Positions 42,531 through 51,275 of a stretch of 64,000 bases of DNA are shown in pieces. This DNA is from CBDFHJ01 sp965247635 (lineage in GTDB: Bacteria; Chloroflexota; Dehalococcoidia; Lucifugimonadales; Australimonadaceae). Every line of letters starts with the position of its first letter. The first letter of the stretch is position 1. Both the position numbers and the translations under genes were made by a program. The stretch is from positions 248,001 through 312,000 of the forward strand of contig CBDFHJ010000009.1 in assembly GCA_965247635.1 (NCBI GenBank), in the 5' to 3' direction. The notes under the pieces are model-generated. The model searched no databases, had not been told where the DNA came from, and saw only the letters and a list, made by a program, of their open reading frames with translations.

Positions 42531-42908
42531 ATGGCGAGACTTCCAGCACCAGTAAAAGCAGAGCAAGATCCCGCCTCGGTGGCCCGGCGCATCGTGGACG
42601 TCGCCTCCGACAAGCAGGCAACAGACATTCTGCTGCTCGATATCCGGGAGGTGGCCAGCTACGCCGACTACCTGGTCATTATGAGCGCGGGCAGCGTTCG
42701 CCAGATGGCTTCCCTGGCCGGAGACCTGCACCGCACCGTCAAGAACGACAAGCTGCCGCTACACCACTGGGAGGGGAGCGCCGACGCCGGCTGGCTACTC
42801 CTGGACTGCACCGACGTTGTGGTCCACGTCTTCTCGGAGGAGCAGCGCGCTTATTATCAGTTGGAGCAGGTGTGGCGCCGGGCCAAGACGGTGGTCAGGA
42901 TTCAGTAA
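42531..42908 (+). CDS. rsfS: Ribosomal silencing factor RsfS
   Basis: RsfS binds ribosomal protein L14 and blocks subunit joining during starvation. The 125-residue protein has the family core ARRIVDVASDKQATDILLLDIREVASYADYLVIMSAGSVRQM (about 18-60), HHWEGSADAGWLLLDCTDVVVHVFSEEQRAYYQLEQVW. It converges on ndk, and the two coding ends overlap by 14 nt. The start is probably leaderless. Confidence 0.95.
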   Translation: MARLPAPVKAEQDPASVARRIVDVASDKQATDILLLDIREVASYADYLVIMSAGSVRQMASLAGDLHRTVKNDKLPLHHWEGSADAGWLLLDCTDVVVHVFSEEQRAYYQLEQVWRRAKTVVRIQ

Positions 42909-43347
42909 TCCACGGGTCCGTGTCCCGCGCGTAAGCGAGCAGCTCCTCGTCTCGGAAGAAGACCCCCAGCTCTCGCTCTGCCGCCTCCAGCGAGTCGGCG
43001 CCGTGCACCAGGTTCCGCCCGATGTCCAGCCCGAAGTCACCTCGAATGGTGCCTGGCGCCGCTTTCTGCGGGTCGGTGGCCCCCATGGTCTCACGCACCA
43101 ACTCCACCGCGTTCTTGCCCTCTACGGCCATGGCGATGATGGGCCTCGAGGTCATGAACTCCGCCAGCCCGGCGAAGAATGGCTTGTCCAGGTGGGCTTC
43201 GTAGTGGACTCGGGCCGTCTCCATGTCCATGTGGACGAGCTTCACTCCCACCAGCTTTAGGCCCCGGTCTTCCAACCGGGCGATGATCCGGCCGGCCAGC
43301 CCCCGTTGCAGGGCGTCGGGTTTGAGGAGCACCAAGGTGCGTTCCAT
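42895..43347 (-). CDS. ndk: Nucleoside diphosphate kinase
   Basis: Ndk equilibrates nucleoside triphosphates through a phospho-histidine. The 150-residue protein has ERTLVLLKPDALQRGLAGRIIARLEDRGLKLVG at the start, the active-site His in GRNLVHGADSLEAAERELG (about 117), and RDTDPWITES at the end. Length is normal. It is monocistronic, converging on rsfS, with repeat sequence upstream. Confidence 0.97.
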   Translation of the reverse strand: MERTLVLLKPDALQRGLAGRIIARLEDRGLKLVGVKLVHMDMETARVHYEAHLDKPFFAGLAEFMTSRPIIAMAVEGKNAVELVRETMGATDPQKAAPGTIRGDFGLDIGRNLVHGADSLEAAERELGVFFRDEELLAYARDTDPWITES

Positions 43348-43415
43348 GAAGGGGGCTCTCCTCGCGGGGCGGTTATGGCCCGTGTGTCGTACTGGCCCCC
43401 TAGCCTACCACACCA

Positions 43416-43763
43416 CCAGGGCGCAGCCCTGGACCCACTTGCGGTGTCCCTATCGTTGTACTTCAAGGTAGCGCGGCAAAGCCCGCGCCGGAACGCTGGA
43501 GTATGCGCGGATGCATCCGGGGAGGTCGGGTGGGTAAAACAACCTGGGAGGGGGTTGCCTCACGCCGCCAGGGCGTGTCCTGCACCCACCAGGGTGCACC
43601 CTGGACCTACGTGCGGTGTTCCCTATCGTTGTACCTCAAGGCAGCGCGGTTAATCCCTCGCCGAATCGTTGGAGAGGTTCCCCTCTCCTGTTTTAAGGGG
43701 TAGGACACACGCAGACGCATCTGGGGAGGGCGGGTGGGCAAAACAACCTGAGGGGTGGGGTTA
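43416..43763 (+). repeat. Dispersed repeat, scaffold 3, two tandem units abutting tsaB
   Basis: Unit 1 hairpin CCAGGGCGCAGCCCTGG (43416-43432); unit 2 hairpin CCAGGGTGCACCCTGG (43589-43604), preceded by a mixed half-hairpin CCAGGGCGTGTCCTGC. Both are followed by TGCGGTGT(T)CCCTATCGTTGTAC, GCGGATGCATCCGGGGAGG or similar, and the AAAACAACCTG tail. The final GGGGTTA supplies the TAA stop of tsaB on the other strand. Confidence 0.88.
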
Positions 43764-44474
43764 GCGACGCGCGCTGGCCCCGTAGCGCACCGCCCGCGGC
43801 GGACGCGGCTGGGTGATGCCTGGCGGACGCAAGTAGCGAGGCTGAAGCCCGGCAACGGGGTCGGATTCCCCAGCTTCCAGGCGAGCAACCCCAAGGACCG
43901 CCACCCCCTGCAACCGATCGAGGGGGAACGGCTGATAGACCATATGGGCCCGCTGGCCCAGGACATCTCGCAGCCGCGCGGTGTAAGCGGCTACACCCTC
44001 GCCGCAAAAGAGGGTGTGCCGTCCTCTGGCCTGAAGCAGCTCCTCGACGGGTGTGACCCGGTCGGGGGTACGGCGGCGCCACGTTTCGCCCACCTGCTGG
44101 AACCGGGCCCACGCCACCAGGTCGCGGCCCGCCTCCAGCAAGGCGCACACCGGATACCCCGCGCTCCGGTACGGATAGGCCGACGCCTCTAAGGAGCTCA
44201 CGCCCACCAGCGGGACGCCCGTGGCGAAGGACAACCCCTTGGCGACGCCCATCCCGGCCCGGAGGGTGCTGAAGCCGCCGGGGCCGATGGCCAGGGCGAT
44301 GCCTCGGAGCCCTTCGACCGACTCCCCAGCCCGCGAGAAGAGGGCATCGATGGCGGGCATCAGCTCCGCCGTGTGGCTGTGCTCGGAGCGCCACTCCGCG
44401 GCCCGCGCCAGGATGCCATCGCGCCAGAGCGCGATGGCCCCATACCGGGTAGACGTATCGATGATGAGATACAT
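43761..44474 (-). CDS. tsaB: tRNA threonylcarbamoyladenosine biosynthesis protein TsaB
   Basis: TsaB partners TsaD and TsaE to install t6A37 on ANN-decoding tRNAs. The 237-residue ASKHA-fold protein begins YLIIDTSTRYGAIALW and has SEHSHTAELMPAIDALF, the signature IALAIGPGGFSTLRAGMGVAKGLSFATGVPLVGVSSLEA (about 58-97) and GYPVCALLEAGRDLVAWARF. The C-terminal part is more variable. It follows tsaE by 18 nt in the thiL-tsaE-tsaB block. tsaD is not in the window. Its stop codon lies in repeat sequence. Confidence 0.95.
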   Translation of the reverse strand: MYLIIDTSTRYGAIALWRDGILARAAEWRSEHSHTAELMPAIDALFSRAGESVEGLRGIALAIGPGGFSTLRAGMGVAKGLSFATGVPLVGVSSLEASAYPYRSAGYPVCALLEAGRDLVAWARFQQVGETWRRRTPDRVTPVEELLQARGRHTLFCGEGVAAYTARLRDVLGQRAHMVYQPFPLDRLQGVAVLGVARLEAGESDPVAGLQPRYLRPPGITQPRPPRAVRYGASARR

Positions 44475-44492
44475 AAGCCAGCCGGCCCAGCG

Positions 44493-44969
44493 CTAGCGCG
44501 CCGCCGCAAAGGAGCGGACCTGCGTCACCAGGTGGGCGGACCGCGCTCCCCGGGGCGTCAGGCGCAGGCGCCGCTCCTCCGGGCCCGACTCGGTAAGCTC
44601 TATGAGGAGGTATTCCTGGGGCCAGATGGACATGGCCTTCTGAGCCCACTCCACGACGCACACGCCGGCGGTCAGCATCTCCTCAACGCCCAGCTCTTGG
44701 ACTTCATCGAGGCCGTCAAGCCGGTACAGGTCCACGTGATAGAGCGTTAGACGGCCCTGATACTCGTTGACCAGGACAAACGTAGGGCTGTGGGCGTATT
44801 CGCGCACCCCGAGACCCCAGGCGATGCCCTGGGCCAGCGTGGTCTTGCCGCTGCCCAGCTTGCCGCTCAGCAGCAGGAGGTCGCCCAGCTCAACCTCGGC
44901 GCCCAGGCGGCGTCCGAGCGACTGGGTCTCCTCGGCGCTGTGGGTGACTACTTCCAGGACGTTACTCAT
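44493..44969 (-). CDS. tsaE: tRNA threonylcarbamoyladenosine biosynthesis ATPase TsaE
   Basis: TsaE is the small ATPase that resets the TsaBD complex. ATG 44969 overlaps the thiL stop (ATGA), and is preferred over an in-frame ATG six codons earlier. The 158-residue protein has LGDLLLLSGKLGSGKTTLAQGIAWGLG (Walker A), SPTFVLVNEYQGRLTLYHVDLYRLDGLDEVQELGVEEML and VCVVEWAQKA, all family hallmarks. It lies between thiL and tsaB. Confidence 0.95.
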   Translation of the reverse strand: MSNVLEVVTHSAEETQSLGRRLGAEVELGDLLLLSGKLGSGKTTLAQGIAWGLGVREYAHSPTFVLVNEYQGRLTLYHVDLYRLDGLDEVQELGVEEMLTAGVCVVEWAQKAMSIWPQEYLLIELTESGPEERRLRLTPRGARSAHLVTQVRSFAAAR

Positions 44970-45970
44970 CTGCGCAGGTGCTCCCATCCACCGGTCGCCA
45001 GGGACAGCTCGTGGCCCTGGCCATCGACCACGCTCACGTGACTGGGGTTGTCAGCCGTGACCTCTCCGATCACCGTGCCCCGGCCTAGCTCCGTCACCAT
45101 CCGCTCCACCAGGGCGGAGGCTCCCGCGAACAGGAGCTCGTACTCCTCGCCACCGTTCAACGCCAGTTGGAGCGCGTCGCCGGATGCGACCTGCGCCAGG
45201 GCGGGGTCCACGGGCACCCGGACGGCGTGAACGCGGGCCCCCACGCCGCTGGCCCGGCACATCTTAGTGAGGTCGGCGACCAGCCCATCAGAGATGTCCA
45301 TGGCGCAGCGGACGCCGGAGCGCAGCAGCCGCTGCCCCTCCTCTACCCGTGGTGTCGGCCTCTGGTGGGCACGCACCAGCGCTTGGGCCCATTCGTTTCC
45401 TAGTTCGGCGCCGGACTCCAGCAGCCGAAGCCCGCCAGCGGAGCCACCCAGCGGGCCGGTAACCGCTAGCGCATCCCCAGGACGGGCCGACGTCCGGGTC
45501 AAGGGTGCTTCAGCGCACGCGCCGCTCAGGGCCACCGTGACGAAGAAGTGAGGGGAGTCGACAACGTCGCCTCCGACCAGCAGCAAGCGATAGCGCGTAC
45601 ACGCCTCCAGTATGCCCTCGTACAGCTCCTCTATCGCGGAAAGGGCAAGCTGACCGGGAAGGCCCAAGGTGACCACCGCGCAGAGCGGCGCCGCTCCCAT
45701 GGCGGCGAGGTCGCTCAGGTTGGCCGCCATCACCTTCCACCCAACGTCGGGCCATGGGGTGGTAGCAGGGGTAAAGTGAACGCCCTCCACCATCGTGTCG
45801 GTGGTGCTGACCACGACCCCAGGCCCCATATCCCAGGCCGCCGCATCGTCGCCGATACCCAGCCGGAGACGGAAGCCAGGCACGTCGGGTGGTTGAAGCC
45901 TCGCCTCGGCCACCATCCGGGCCAGCAGGTCGATCAGGCTGGTCTCACCGACTTCGCGTACCGTCGTCAT
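44966..45970 (-). CDS. thiL: Thiamine-monophosphate kinase
   Basis: ThiL phosphorylates thiamine monophosphate to thiamine diphosphate, the cofactor needed by the ThDP enzyme at 60-62 kb among others. ATG 45970 is used; the frame upstream is repeat sequence. The 334-residue PurM-like protein has LRLGIGDDAAAW (about 34-45), VVSTTDTMVEGVHF, ANLSDLAAMGAAPL, LLVGGDVV, the MDISDGLVADLTKM motif (about 220) and LNGGEEYELLFA. It is first in a coupled block with tsaE and tsaB. Confidence 0.96.
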   Translation of the reverse strand: MTTVREVGETSLIDLLARMVAEARLQPPDVPGFRLRLGIGDDAAAWDMGPGVVVSTTDTMVEGVHFTPATTPWPDVGWKVMAANLSDLAAMGAAPLCAVVTLGLPGQLALSAIEELYEGILEACTRYRLLLVGGDVVDSPHFFVTVALSGACAEAPLTRTSARPGDALAVTGPLGGSAGGLRLLESGAELGNEWAQALVRAHQRPTPRVEEGQRLLRSGVRCAMDISDGLVADLTKMCRASGVGARVHAVRVPVDPALAQVASGDALQLALNGGEEYELLFAGASALVERMVTELGRGTVIGEVTADNPSHVSVVDGQGHELSLATGGWEHLRR

Positions 45971-46007
45971 GCACCCATTATCGCCATGTGGCGACGGCCA
46001 TGTCCAC

Positions 46008-46227
46008 CCAGGGCGCAGCCCTGGACCCACCAGGGTGCTACCCTGGACCTACGTGCGTTGTCCCGATCGTTGCACTTCAAGGTAGCGCGGCTAAGCCCAC
46101 GCCGAATCGCTGGGGCGCACGCGGATGCAGTTCGGGGAGGGCGGATGGGTAAAAACACCATGGGGGTGGGGTTGCCCCACGCTGGCAGGACGCGCCCTGG
46201 ACCCACGTGCGGCAGGACACGTCCTGC
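46008..46227 (+). repeat. Dispersed repeat, scaffold 3, with four hairpin modules
   Basis: Hairpins CCAGGGCGCAGCCCTGG (46008-46024) and CCAGGGTGCTACCCTGG (46030-46046) stand side by side before the common ACCTACGTGCG(T)TGTCCC body. After the GGGTAAAAACACC tail come a mixed half-hairpin (GCAGGACGCGCCCTGG) and GCAGGACACGTCCTGC (46212-46227). Between thiL and the M20 gene, nothing else is recognised to 46390. Confidence 0.85.
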
Positions 46228-46401
46228 ACCGCAACGGGGGGCGGTGGCTTCCGCCTGCCGCAGCTCGGCGCAACGCGCAGCGGCCTCGCGGCCGCCTTCG
46301 TGCACCGCGTTCGCAATCGTGCTACCCTTTGCCTCCGGGCCTGCCATAGGGGTTGGAGGAGCGGCGCGTAGAGGTGCAGGACCCAGGAACGGGAGGTCTC
46401 C

Positions 46402-47568
46402 GTGGAGCTGAAAGCGGCAGCCCAAGAGCGTATCACTCAGAGCCAGGACGAGCTTGTGGCCTTGAGCCACCGGATCCACGCAAACCCCGAGCTTGGGTTC
46501 GAGGAGGAGCAGGCCGCCGCGTGGCTCACCGAGGCGTTGGCGGACGCCGGCTTTGCGGTGGAAGCGGGCATCTGCGAGTTGCCCACCGCCTTTCGGGCCA
46601 CCGCCGGAAGCGGTCCCCTGCACGTCGTCATCTGCGCGGAGTACGACAGCCTCCCGGCCGTCGGCCACGCGTGCGGGCACAACGTCATCGCGGCCATGGC
46701 CCTGGGCGCGGGCATCGCCGCGGCCCGGGTGGCCGACGACGTGGGCCTGACGGTGACCGTGCTCGGCACCCCAGCCGAGGAGGTGGGCGATAGCGGCGGG
46801 AAGGTGCTACTGCTGGAACGAGGCGCCTTTGAGGGGGTCCACGCCGCGATGATGGTGCACCCGGCGCCCTTTGATATGCCGGAGCCGCCCATCATCGCCG
46901 CGACCACCTTCGACGTTTACTACACCGGCAAGGAGGCCCACGCCAGTGCGTTCCCGGAGATGGGCGTCAACGCGGCGGATGCGCTGACCATCGCCCAGGC
47001 CGGCATCGGCCTGCTGCGCCAGCACCTTAAGCCCACCGACCGGGTCCACGGGATTGTGACCAAGGGTGGCGACGCGCCCAACATCATCCCGGCACACACG
47101 TCGGCCCGCTACATGGTCCGCGCCCAAGACGTGGAAGGACTAGGTGACGTCTACGCAAAGGTGATGCGCTGCTTCGAGGCCGGCGCCCTGGCCACCGGCG
47201 CCACGCTGGAGGTGATCGGCGGTGGGAAGCCCTACTCCCATATGATGCACGACGATGAGATGGCAAGCGCCTACCGGCGCAACGCCGAGTCGCTGGGCCG
47301 TGTCTTCCCGGACCTCGGCGCCGCCGGCCAGCGCGCCGCGGCGTCCACCGACATGGGAAACGTCTCGCTGGCCATGCCCGCCATTCACCCGTTCATCGGC
47401 GTCGGCTCGTTCCCTATGGTAAACCACCAGCCCGAGTTCGCCGCCCATTGCGCAACCCCTGCCGCCGACCAGGCGCTGGTCCACGGCGCCACGGCCATGG
47501 CCTGGACCGCCATCGACATGGCCACCGACGCCTCGTTGCGGGACCGGCTCCTGGGCGCGACGCGTTAG
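46402..47568 (+). CDS. M20-family amidohydrolase (AbgB/PepD-like)
   Basis: The 388-residue protein is a zinc amidohydrolase of peptidase family M20, closest in layout to p-aminobenzoyl-glutamate hydrolase-type enzymes. Metal-site motifs are HRIHANPELGFEEEQAA (about 23-39), GHACGHNVIAAMALGAG (about 92-108, His ligands), GTPAEEVGDSGGK (catalytic Glu and ligand, about 121) and MVHPAPFD. The inserted dimerisation domain follows (VYYTGKEAHASAFPEMGVNAADALTIA), and STDMGNVS...HPF closes the site. GTG start after GGGAGGTC. The substrate is unknown. Confidence 0.88.
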   Translation: MELKAAAQERITQSQDELVALSHRIHANPELGFEEEQAAAWLTEALADAGFAVEAGICELPTAFRATAGSGPLHVVICAEYDSLPAVGHACGHNVIAAMALGAGIAAARVADDVGLTVTVLGTPAEEVGDSGGKVLLLERGAFEGVHAAMMVHPAPFDMPEPPIIAATTFDVYYTGKEAHASAFPEMGVNAADALTIAQAGIGLLRQHLKPTDRVHGIVTKGGDAPNIIPAHTSARYMVRAQDVEGLGDVYAKVMRCFEAGALATGATLEVIGGGKPYSHMMHDDEMASAYRRNAESLGRVFPDLGAAGQRAAASTDMGNVSLAMPAIHPFIGVGSFPMVNHQPEFAAHCATPAADQALVHGATAMAWTAIDMATDASLRDRLLGATR

Positions 47569-48041
47569 GGGAGGCGCCGCCGTTCCCTTCGGCTTCGTCG
47601 GGGTAAACTCGGCTCAGGGAGAGCAGTCATAGCGCTGCCCGCTGTCATGCTGAGTCCTTCTTGGGAAGGATGAAGCATCTCTCACCGGCCCTTCCCGAGA
47701 GACCCTTCGCCCCGCTCTCCGATACGCCCCGACGGCGTCGGGGCTATCGAGAGTCTCGATGATGTCCCGACTTATCGGGACATCATCGGACAGGGTGACA
47801 GAGTCTTGTCTGGTCAGGGTGAACGGCATGGACAAGCACGTTGCCTACTATCTCCGCCTCCGTTCGTGCTGTCCGCCACCTTAAACCGGACTGGTGCGGA
47901 CTCCGCCTCTGCGGAGAGCTTGTCGAAGTACACAAACGGGCTTTTTCAGTAGCCTGTTAGGGTTGCGCCGCCGTTTCTCTGGGCCTGACAAAGCCCCGTG
48001 GTAGACTGCGAGAGCAGGCCTGGAAGGAGCAAAAGAAGGGG
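47569..48041. repeat. Gene-free region rich in repeat debris and hairpins
   Basis: Contains TGTCATGCTGAGTCC-type scaffold-1 relatives (about 47645), hairpins GCCCCGACGGCGTCGGGGC (about 47726-47744) and GTCCCGACTTATCGGGAC (about 47765-47782), and CTCCGCCTCTGCGGAG. At 47942-47956, TTTTTCAGTAGCCTG followed by TTAG resembles one end of the IS5-family element at 35431. No gene is recognised until lspA. Confidence 0.6.
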
Positions 48042-48608
48042 ATGTTGGCAGCCACCTCCCAGTTCCTAAGACTGCACCAGCTCATCCTGGTGCTCGTCGC
48101 GGTGCTCTACGGCCTGGACCAGGCGAGCAAGTTCATCGTGGCACAAAGCCTGGACCTGGGCCAGTCGGTGCCCGCCGAAGGCTTCTTCCGCATCACCTAC
48201 AGCTACAACACGGGCAGCGCTTTCGGCTTCTTCCAAGGCCAGAACACGCCGCTCATCCTCGCGTCGTTCGTGGGCATAATCATACTTACGTGGATTTACC
48301 GGACGCATCCACAGCCGGGGCTGCTGCTCCGCGCCAGCCTGGGCTTGCAGGTGGCGGGCGCCATGGGCAACCTTACCGACCGCATTGCCCGAGGCCGCGT
48401 GGTCGACTTCTTCGACGTCGGCCCCTGGCCGATCTTCAACGTTGCCGACTCCTCCATCGTGGTCGGCGTAGTGCTGCTGGCGTGGGTCATCACCACGGGC
48501 GTAGGGCGGCACGAGCAGGCCGTCGACGACGAGGAGTCCAGCGTCCTCCACACATCATCGCCAGGGCCCCCGGAACCTGAGACCTCTGATGACGACCGAC
48601 CTTCATAG
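48042..48608 (+). CDS. lspA: Lipoprotein signal peptidase (signal peptidase II)
   Basis: LspA cleaves the signal peptides of lipid-modified prolipoproteins, such as the two lipoproteins at 14.6-19.7 kb. The 188-residue protein has four hydrophobic segments (about 10-27, 67-85, 95-112, 140-160). The aspartyl active site lies in GAMGNLTDRIARGRVVDFFDVG (Asp near 117) and FNVADSSIVVGVVLL (Asp near 142). SYNTGSAFGFF matches the conserved N-terminal box. The hydrophilic C-terminal tail is longer than usual. It overlaps the next gene by 20 nt. Confidence 0.95.
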   Translation: MLAATSQFLRLHQLILVLVAVLYGLDQASKFIVAQSLDLGQSVPAEGFFRITYSYNTGSAFGFFQGQNTPLILASFVGIIILTWIYRTHPQPGLLLRASLGLQVAGAMGNLTDRIARGRVVDFFDVGPWPIFNVADSSIVVGVVLLAWVITTGVGRHEQAVDDEESSVLHTSSPGPPEPETSDDDRPS

Positions 48609-49503
48609 CAGAGCCCGCCTGGTAGCGCGAGAAAGCGTGGGCCGCCTGGACCGGTTCGTCCAGGCGCACCGACCCGACCTGAGCCGCTCCCGATGCGCCC
48701 AGCTCATCAAGGAGGGGTGGGTGCTCCTCGACGGCCAGGCCGCCAGGCCGTCAAGCCCGGTCCGGCGCGGCAGCGTGGTGGACGTCGTGGTCCCACCGCC
48801 GCCGCCATCGGAGCTGGTCGCCCAGGCGATGCCACTGACGGTGGTCTACCAGGATGCCCATGTCCTGGTGGTGGACAAGCCGGCGGGGCTGACGGTCCAC
48901 CCGGGCCCCGGCCATCCGGACCGTACGTTGGTCAACGCGCTGCTGGCCTTGGCGCCGGACCTGGCGGACGCTGGAAGCGCCGGCCGGCCCGGTATCGTCC
49001 ACCGGCTGGACAAGGACACCTCCGGACTCATGGCCGTGGCCAGGACCAACGCCGCCTACTTCAGCATGACGCAGCAGCTCAAGGCGCGCCGGGTGTCCAA
49101 GGCCTACGTGGCCGTGGTCACCGGCACGATGGCGCGGGAGCAGGGGGAGGTCGATGCGCCCATCGCGCGCCACCCACGGCACCGCAAGCGCATGGCCGTC
49201 GTCTCGTCGGGGCGCGAGGCGCTGACTCGCTACCGCGTTCTCGCGCGTCCCCCGGGCCATACGCTGGTCGAGGCCTATCCCGTAACCGGACGCACCCATC
49301 AGATACGCGTCCACTTTGCCCACATCGGCCACCCGCTGTTGGGCGATTCCACCTACGGCAGGGCGTCGGCCATCGTAGGACGACACTTTCTACACGCGGC
49401 AAGGCTGGGCTTCTACCTGCCTCCCGACGAGCTCCAGTGGCGCGAGTTTGAAGCCCCGTTACCCGAGGACCTGACCGCTGCCCTTGCCTTCCTGGGCGGC
49501 TAG
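48589..49503 (+). CDS. RluD-type 23S rRNA pseudouridine synthase
   Basis: The 304-residue enzyme converts uridines in 23S rRNA to pseudouridine. It has an N-terminal S4 domain (GRLDRFVQAHRPDLSRSRCAQLIKEGWVLLDGQ, about 18-50) and the catalytic motif GIVHRLDKDTSGLMAVART (Asp near 140). SKAYVAVVTG, PVTGRTHQIRVHFAHIGHPLLGDSTYG and HFLHAARLGFYLP complete the RluA/RluD family signature. The coding start overlaps lspA by 20 nt, an arrangement frequent in bacteria. Which uridines are modified cannot be read from the sequence. Confidence 0.94.
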   Translation: MTTDLHSRARLVARESVGRLDRFVQAHRPDLSRSRCAQLIKEGWVLLDGQAARPSSPVRRGSVVDVVVPPPPPSELVAQAMPLTVVYQDAHVLVVDKPAGLTVHPGPGHPDRTLVNALLALAPDLADAGSAGRPGIVHRLDKDTSGLMAVARTNAAYFSMTQQLKARRVSKAYVAVVTGTMAREQGEVDAPIARHPRHRKRMAVVSSGREALTRYRVLARPPGHTLVEAYPVTGRTHQIRVHFAHIGHPLLGDSTYGRASAIVGRHFLHAARLGFYLPPDELQWREFEAPLPEDLTAALAFLGG

Positions 49504-49558
49504 GCGCCTCTCACGCTCGTGCTACACTGAACGGAAGAAACCTCCCGTCGGAGAAGAG

Positions 49559-51046
49559 ATGGCCAGCCCTGTTCGTGTCCGATTCGCGCCCAGCCCGACC
49601 GGCGAGCCGCACCTGGGCAATCTACGCACCGCCATGCTCGACTGGCTGTTCGCCCGCAACCAGGGTGGCGCGTTCATCATACGCATCGAGGACACGGACC
49701 AAGCCCGCGTGGTCGAGGGCGCCCAGGAGTCCATCCTGGAGGCGCTGAGCTGGCTGGGCCTCGACTGGGACGAAGGTCCCGACCGGGGAGGCGGCTACGG
49801 CCCATATGTTCAATCGGCACGACAGCAGATGGGCATCTACCAGGAGCAGGCTCAGCGGCTCATCGACCAGGGCAACGCCTACAACTGCTACTGCACTCCG
49901 GAGCGCCTGGACGTCATGCGCAAGGCGCAGCAGGCACGGAAGGAGCCGCCGGGCTACGACCGGCGCTGCCGGGACCTGTCGCCCGCGGACCGAGCAAAGG
50001 CAGCCGCCGAGAACCCGCACCCGGTGGTGCGGTTCAAGATGCCGCTGGAGGGCACCATAGCGGTCCAAGACCGGCTCCGTGGCGAAGTGGAGTTCGACGC
50101 CTCCCGGCTGGACGACTTCATCATCATAAAGGCAGACACTTTTCCCACCTACCACCTGGCCAGCGTGGTGGACGACCACCTCATGGAGATAAGCCACGTC
50201 ATGCGGGCCGAGGAGTGGCTGCCCAGCTTGCCACGGCACAAGCTGCTGTACGAGGCGCTGGGCTACCCCATGCCGGAGATGGTCCACTTGCCCATCATCA
50301 TGGGGCCGGACCGCGTCAGGCTCAGCAAACGACACGGCGCTACCTCCATTCTGGAGTACCGTAACCAGGGCTACCTTCCCGACGCCATGGTGAACTTCAT
50401 GGCCCTGCTGGGTTGGTCGCTGGACGACCACACGGAGGTGATCTCCCGGGAGGCGCTGGTAGCGAGCTTCAGCCTCGACCGGGTATCGTCTTCGGCGGCC
50501 ATCTTCAACGCGGAGAAGCTGGAGTGGTTTAACGGCCTGTACATCCGTCAGCTCACTCCCGAGGCCCTGGCCGACCTGCTGGTGCCTTGGCTGGAGCGAG
50601 AGCTGCCGGAGGAGGTTAGTCGCCCTCTAGACCGCGCCTACGTGCTGCGTCTGGTCCCGCTCATCCACGAACGGCTGAAGAAGCTGTCCGAGGCGACCGA
50701 GCTGACCTCCTTCTTCTTCGTGGAGCAGCCCCGGTATAACCCGCTGCGCGTCATCCAGAAGGGGATGGTCCGAGACGACACCCGCGAAGCGCTCTCCCGC
50801 GCCATCGCGGCGGTGGAGCCCATCGATGAATGGAGCGCCGAACGGCTGGAACCAGCGCTGCGCGACCTGGCAACGGCACTGGACCTGACGACAGGTCAGC
50901 TCTTCGGAGCGTTACGCGTGGCAGTCACCGGCCGCACGGCCGCGCCGCCGCTGTTCGAGACGATGGAGGTGCTGGGCAAGGAGCGTTGCCTGGCCCGCCT
51001 GTACGCCGCCGACTTCTTCGTCAAGGCCATCCCCATCGCCTGCTAG
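49559..51046 (+). CDS. gltX: Glutamyl-tRNA synthetase
   Basis: GltX charges tRNA-Glu, and also tRNA-Gln in organisms that use the GatCAB route. ATG 49559 follows GGAGAAGAG and gives VRVRFAPSPTGEPHLGNLRTAMLDWLFARNQGG, where PHLGN is the class I HIGH motif. The 495-residue protein also has FIIRIEDTDQARVVEGAQESILEALSWLGLDWDEGPDRGG, the KMSKS-like RLSKRHGATSILEYRNQGYLP (about 256-276) and a C-terminal anticodon-binding domain. Whether it is discriminating cannot be decided by eye. tRNA-Gln lies 250 nt downstream. Confidence 0.97.
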   Translation: MASPVRVRFAPSPTGEPHLGNLRTAMLDWLFARNQGGAFIIRIEDTDQARVVEGAQESILEALSWLGLDWDEGPDRGGGYGPYVQSARQQMGIYQEQAQRLIDQGNAYNCYCTPERLDVMRKAQQARKEPPGYDRRCRDLSPADRAKAAAENPHPVVRFKMPLEGTIAVQDRLRGEVEFDASRLDDFIIIKADTFPTYHLASVVDDHLMEISHVMRAEEWLPSLPRHKLLYEALGYPMPEMVHLPIIMGPDRVRLSKRHGATSILEYRNQGYLPDAMVNFMALLGWSLDDHTEVISREALVASFSLDRVSSSAAIFNAEKLEWFNGLYIRQLTPEALADLLVPWLERELPEEVSRPLDRAYVLRLVPLIHERLKKLSEATELTSFFFVEQPRYNPLRVIQKGMVRDDTREALSRAIAAVEPIDEWSAERLEPALRDLATALDLTTGQLFGALRVAVTGRTAAPPLFETMEVLGKERCLARLYAADFFVKAIPIAC

Positions 51047-51127
51047 GTGCCGTCTCGAAGCCTCCGGAAGAGTCCAGAGGGGGACGCCCCGCTGGTGTCC
51101 AAGGCGTGTCCTAGTAGCACGCGTCAC

Positions 51128-51270
51128 CAACCCCACCCCCAGGTTGATTTACCCAACCCACCCGCCCCAGGGGTCGACTCGCCAGCCGAGGCGCCTCGGC
51201 GAGGATTTGAGGGCGCCTCGTTGAATCACTGCGGTGGGGACAAGCACGTGGGTCCAGGGTAGCACCCTGG
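51128..51270 (-). repeat. Dispersed repeat, scaffold 3, minus strand, upstream of tRNA-Gln
   Basis: On the minus strand it starts with hairpin CCAGGGTGCTACCCTGG (complement of 51254-51270) followed by ACCCACGTGC. It ends in the G-rich tail (complement of AACCCCACCCCCAGGTTG). The middle is shortened and carries GCCGAGGCGCCTCGGC, another perfect palindrome. Confidence 0.75.
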
Positions 51271-51275
51271 TTTGC

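Noticed and set aside
43416..43763. Possible CRISPR array
   Set aside because: There are only two long, unequal units with conserved bodies rather than short identical repeats with unique spacers, and no cas gene is present.
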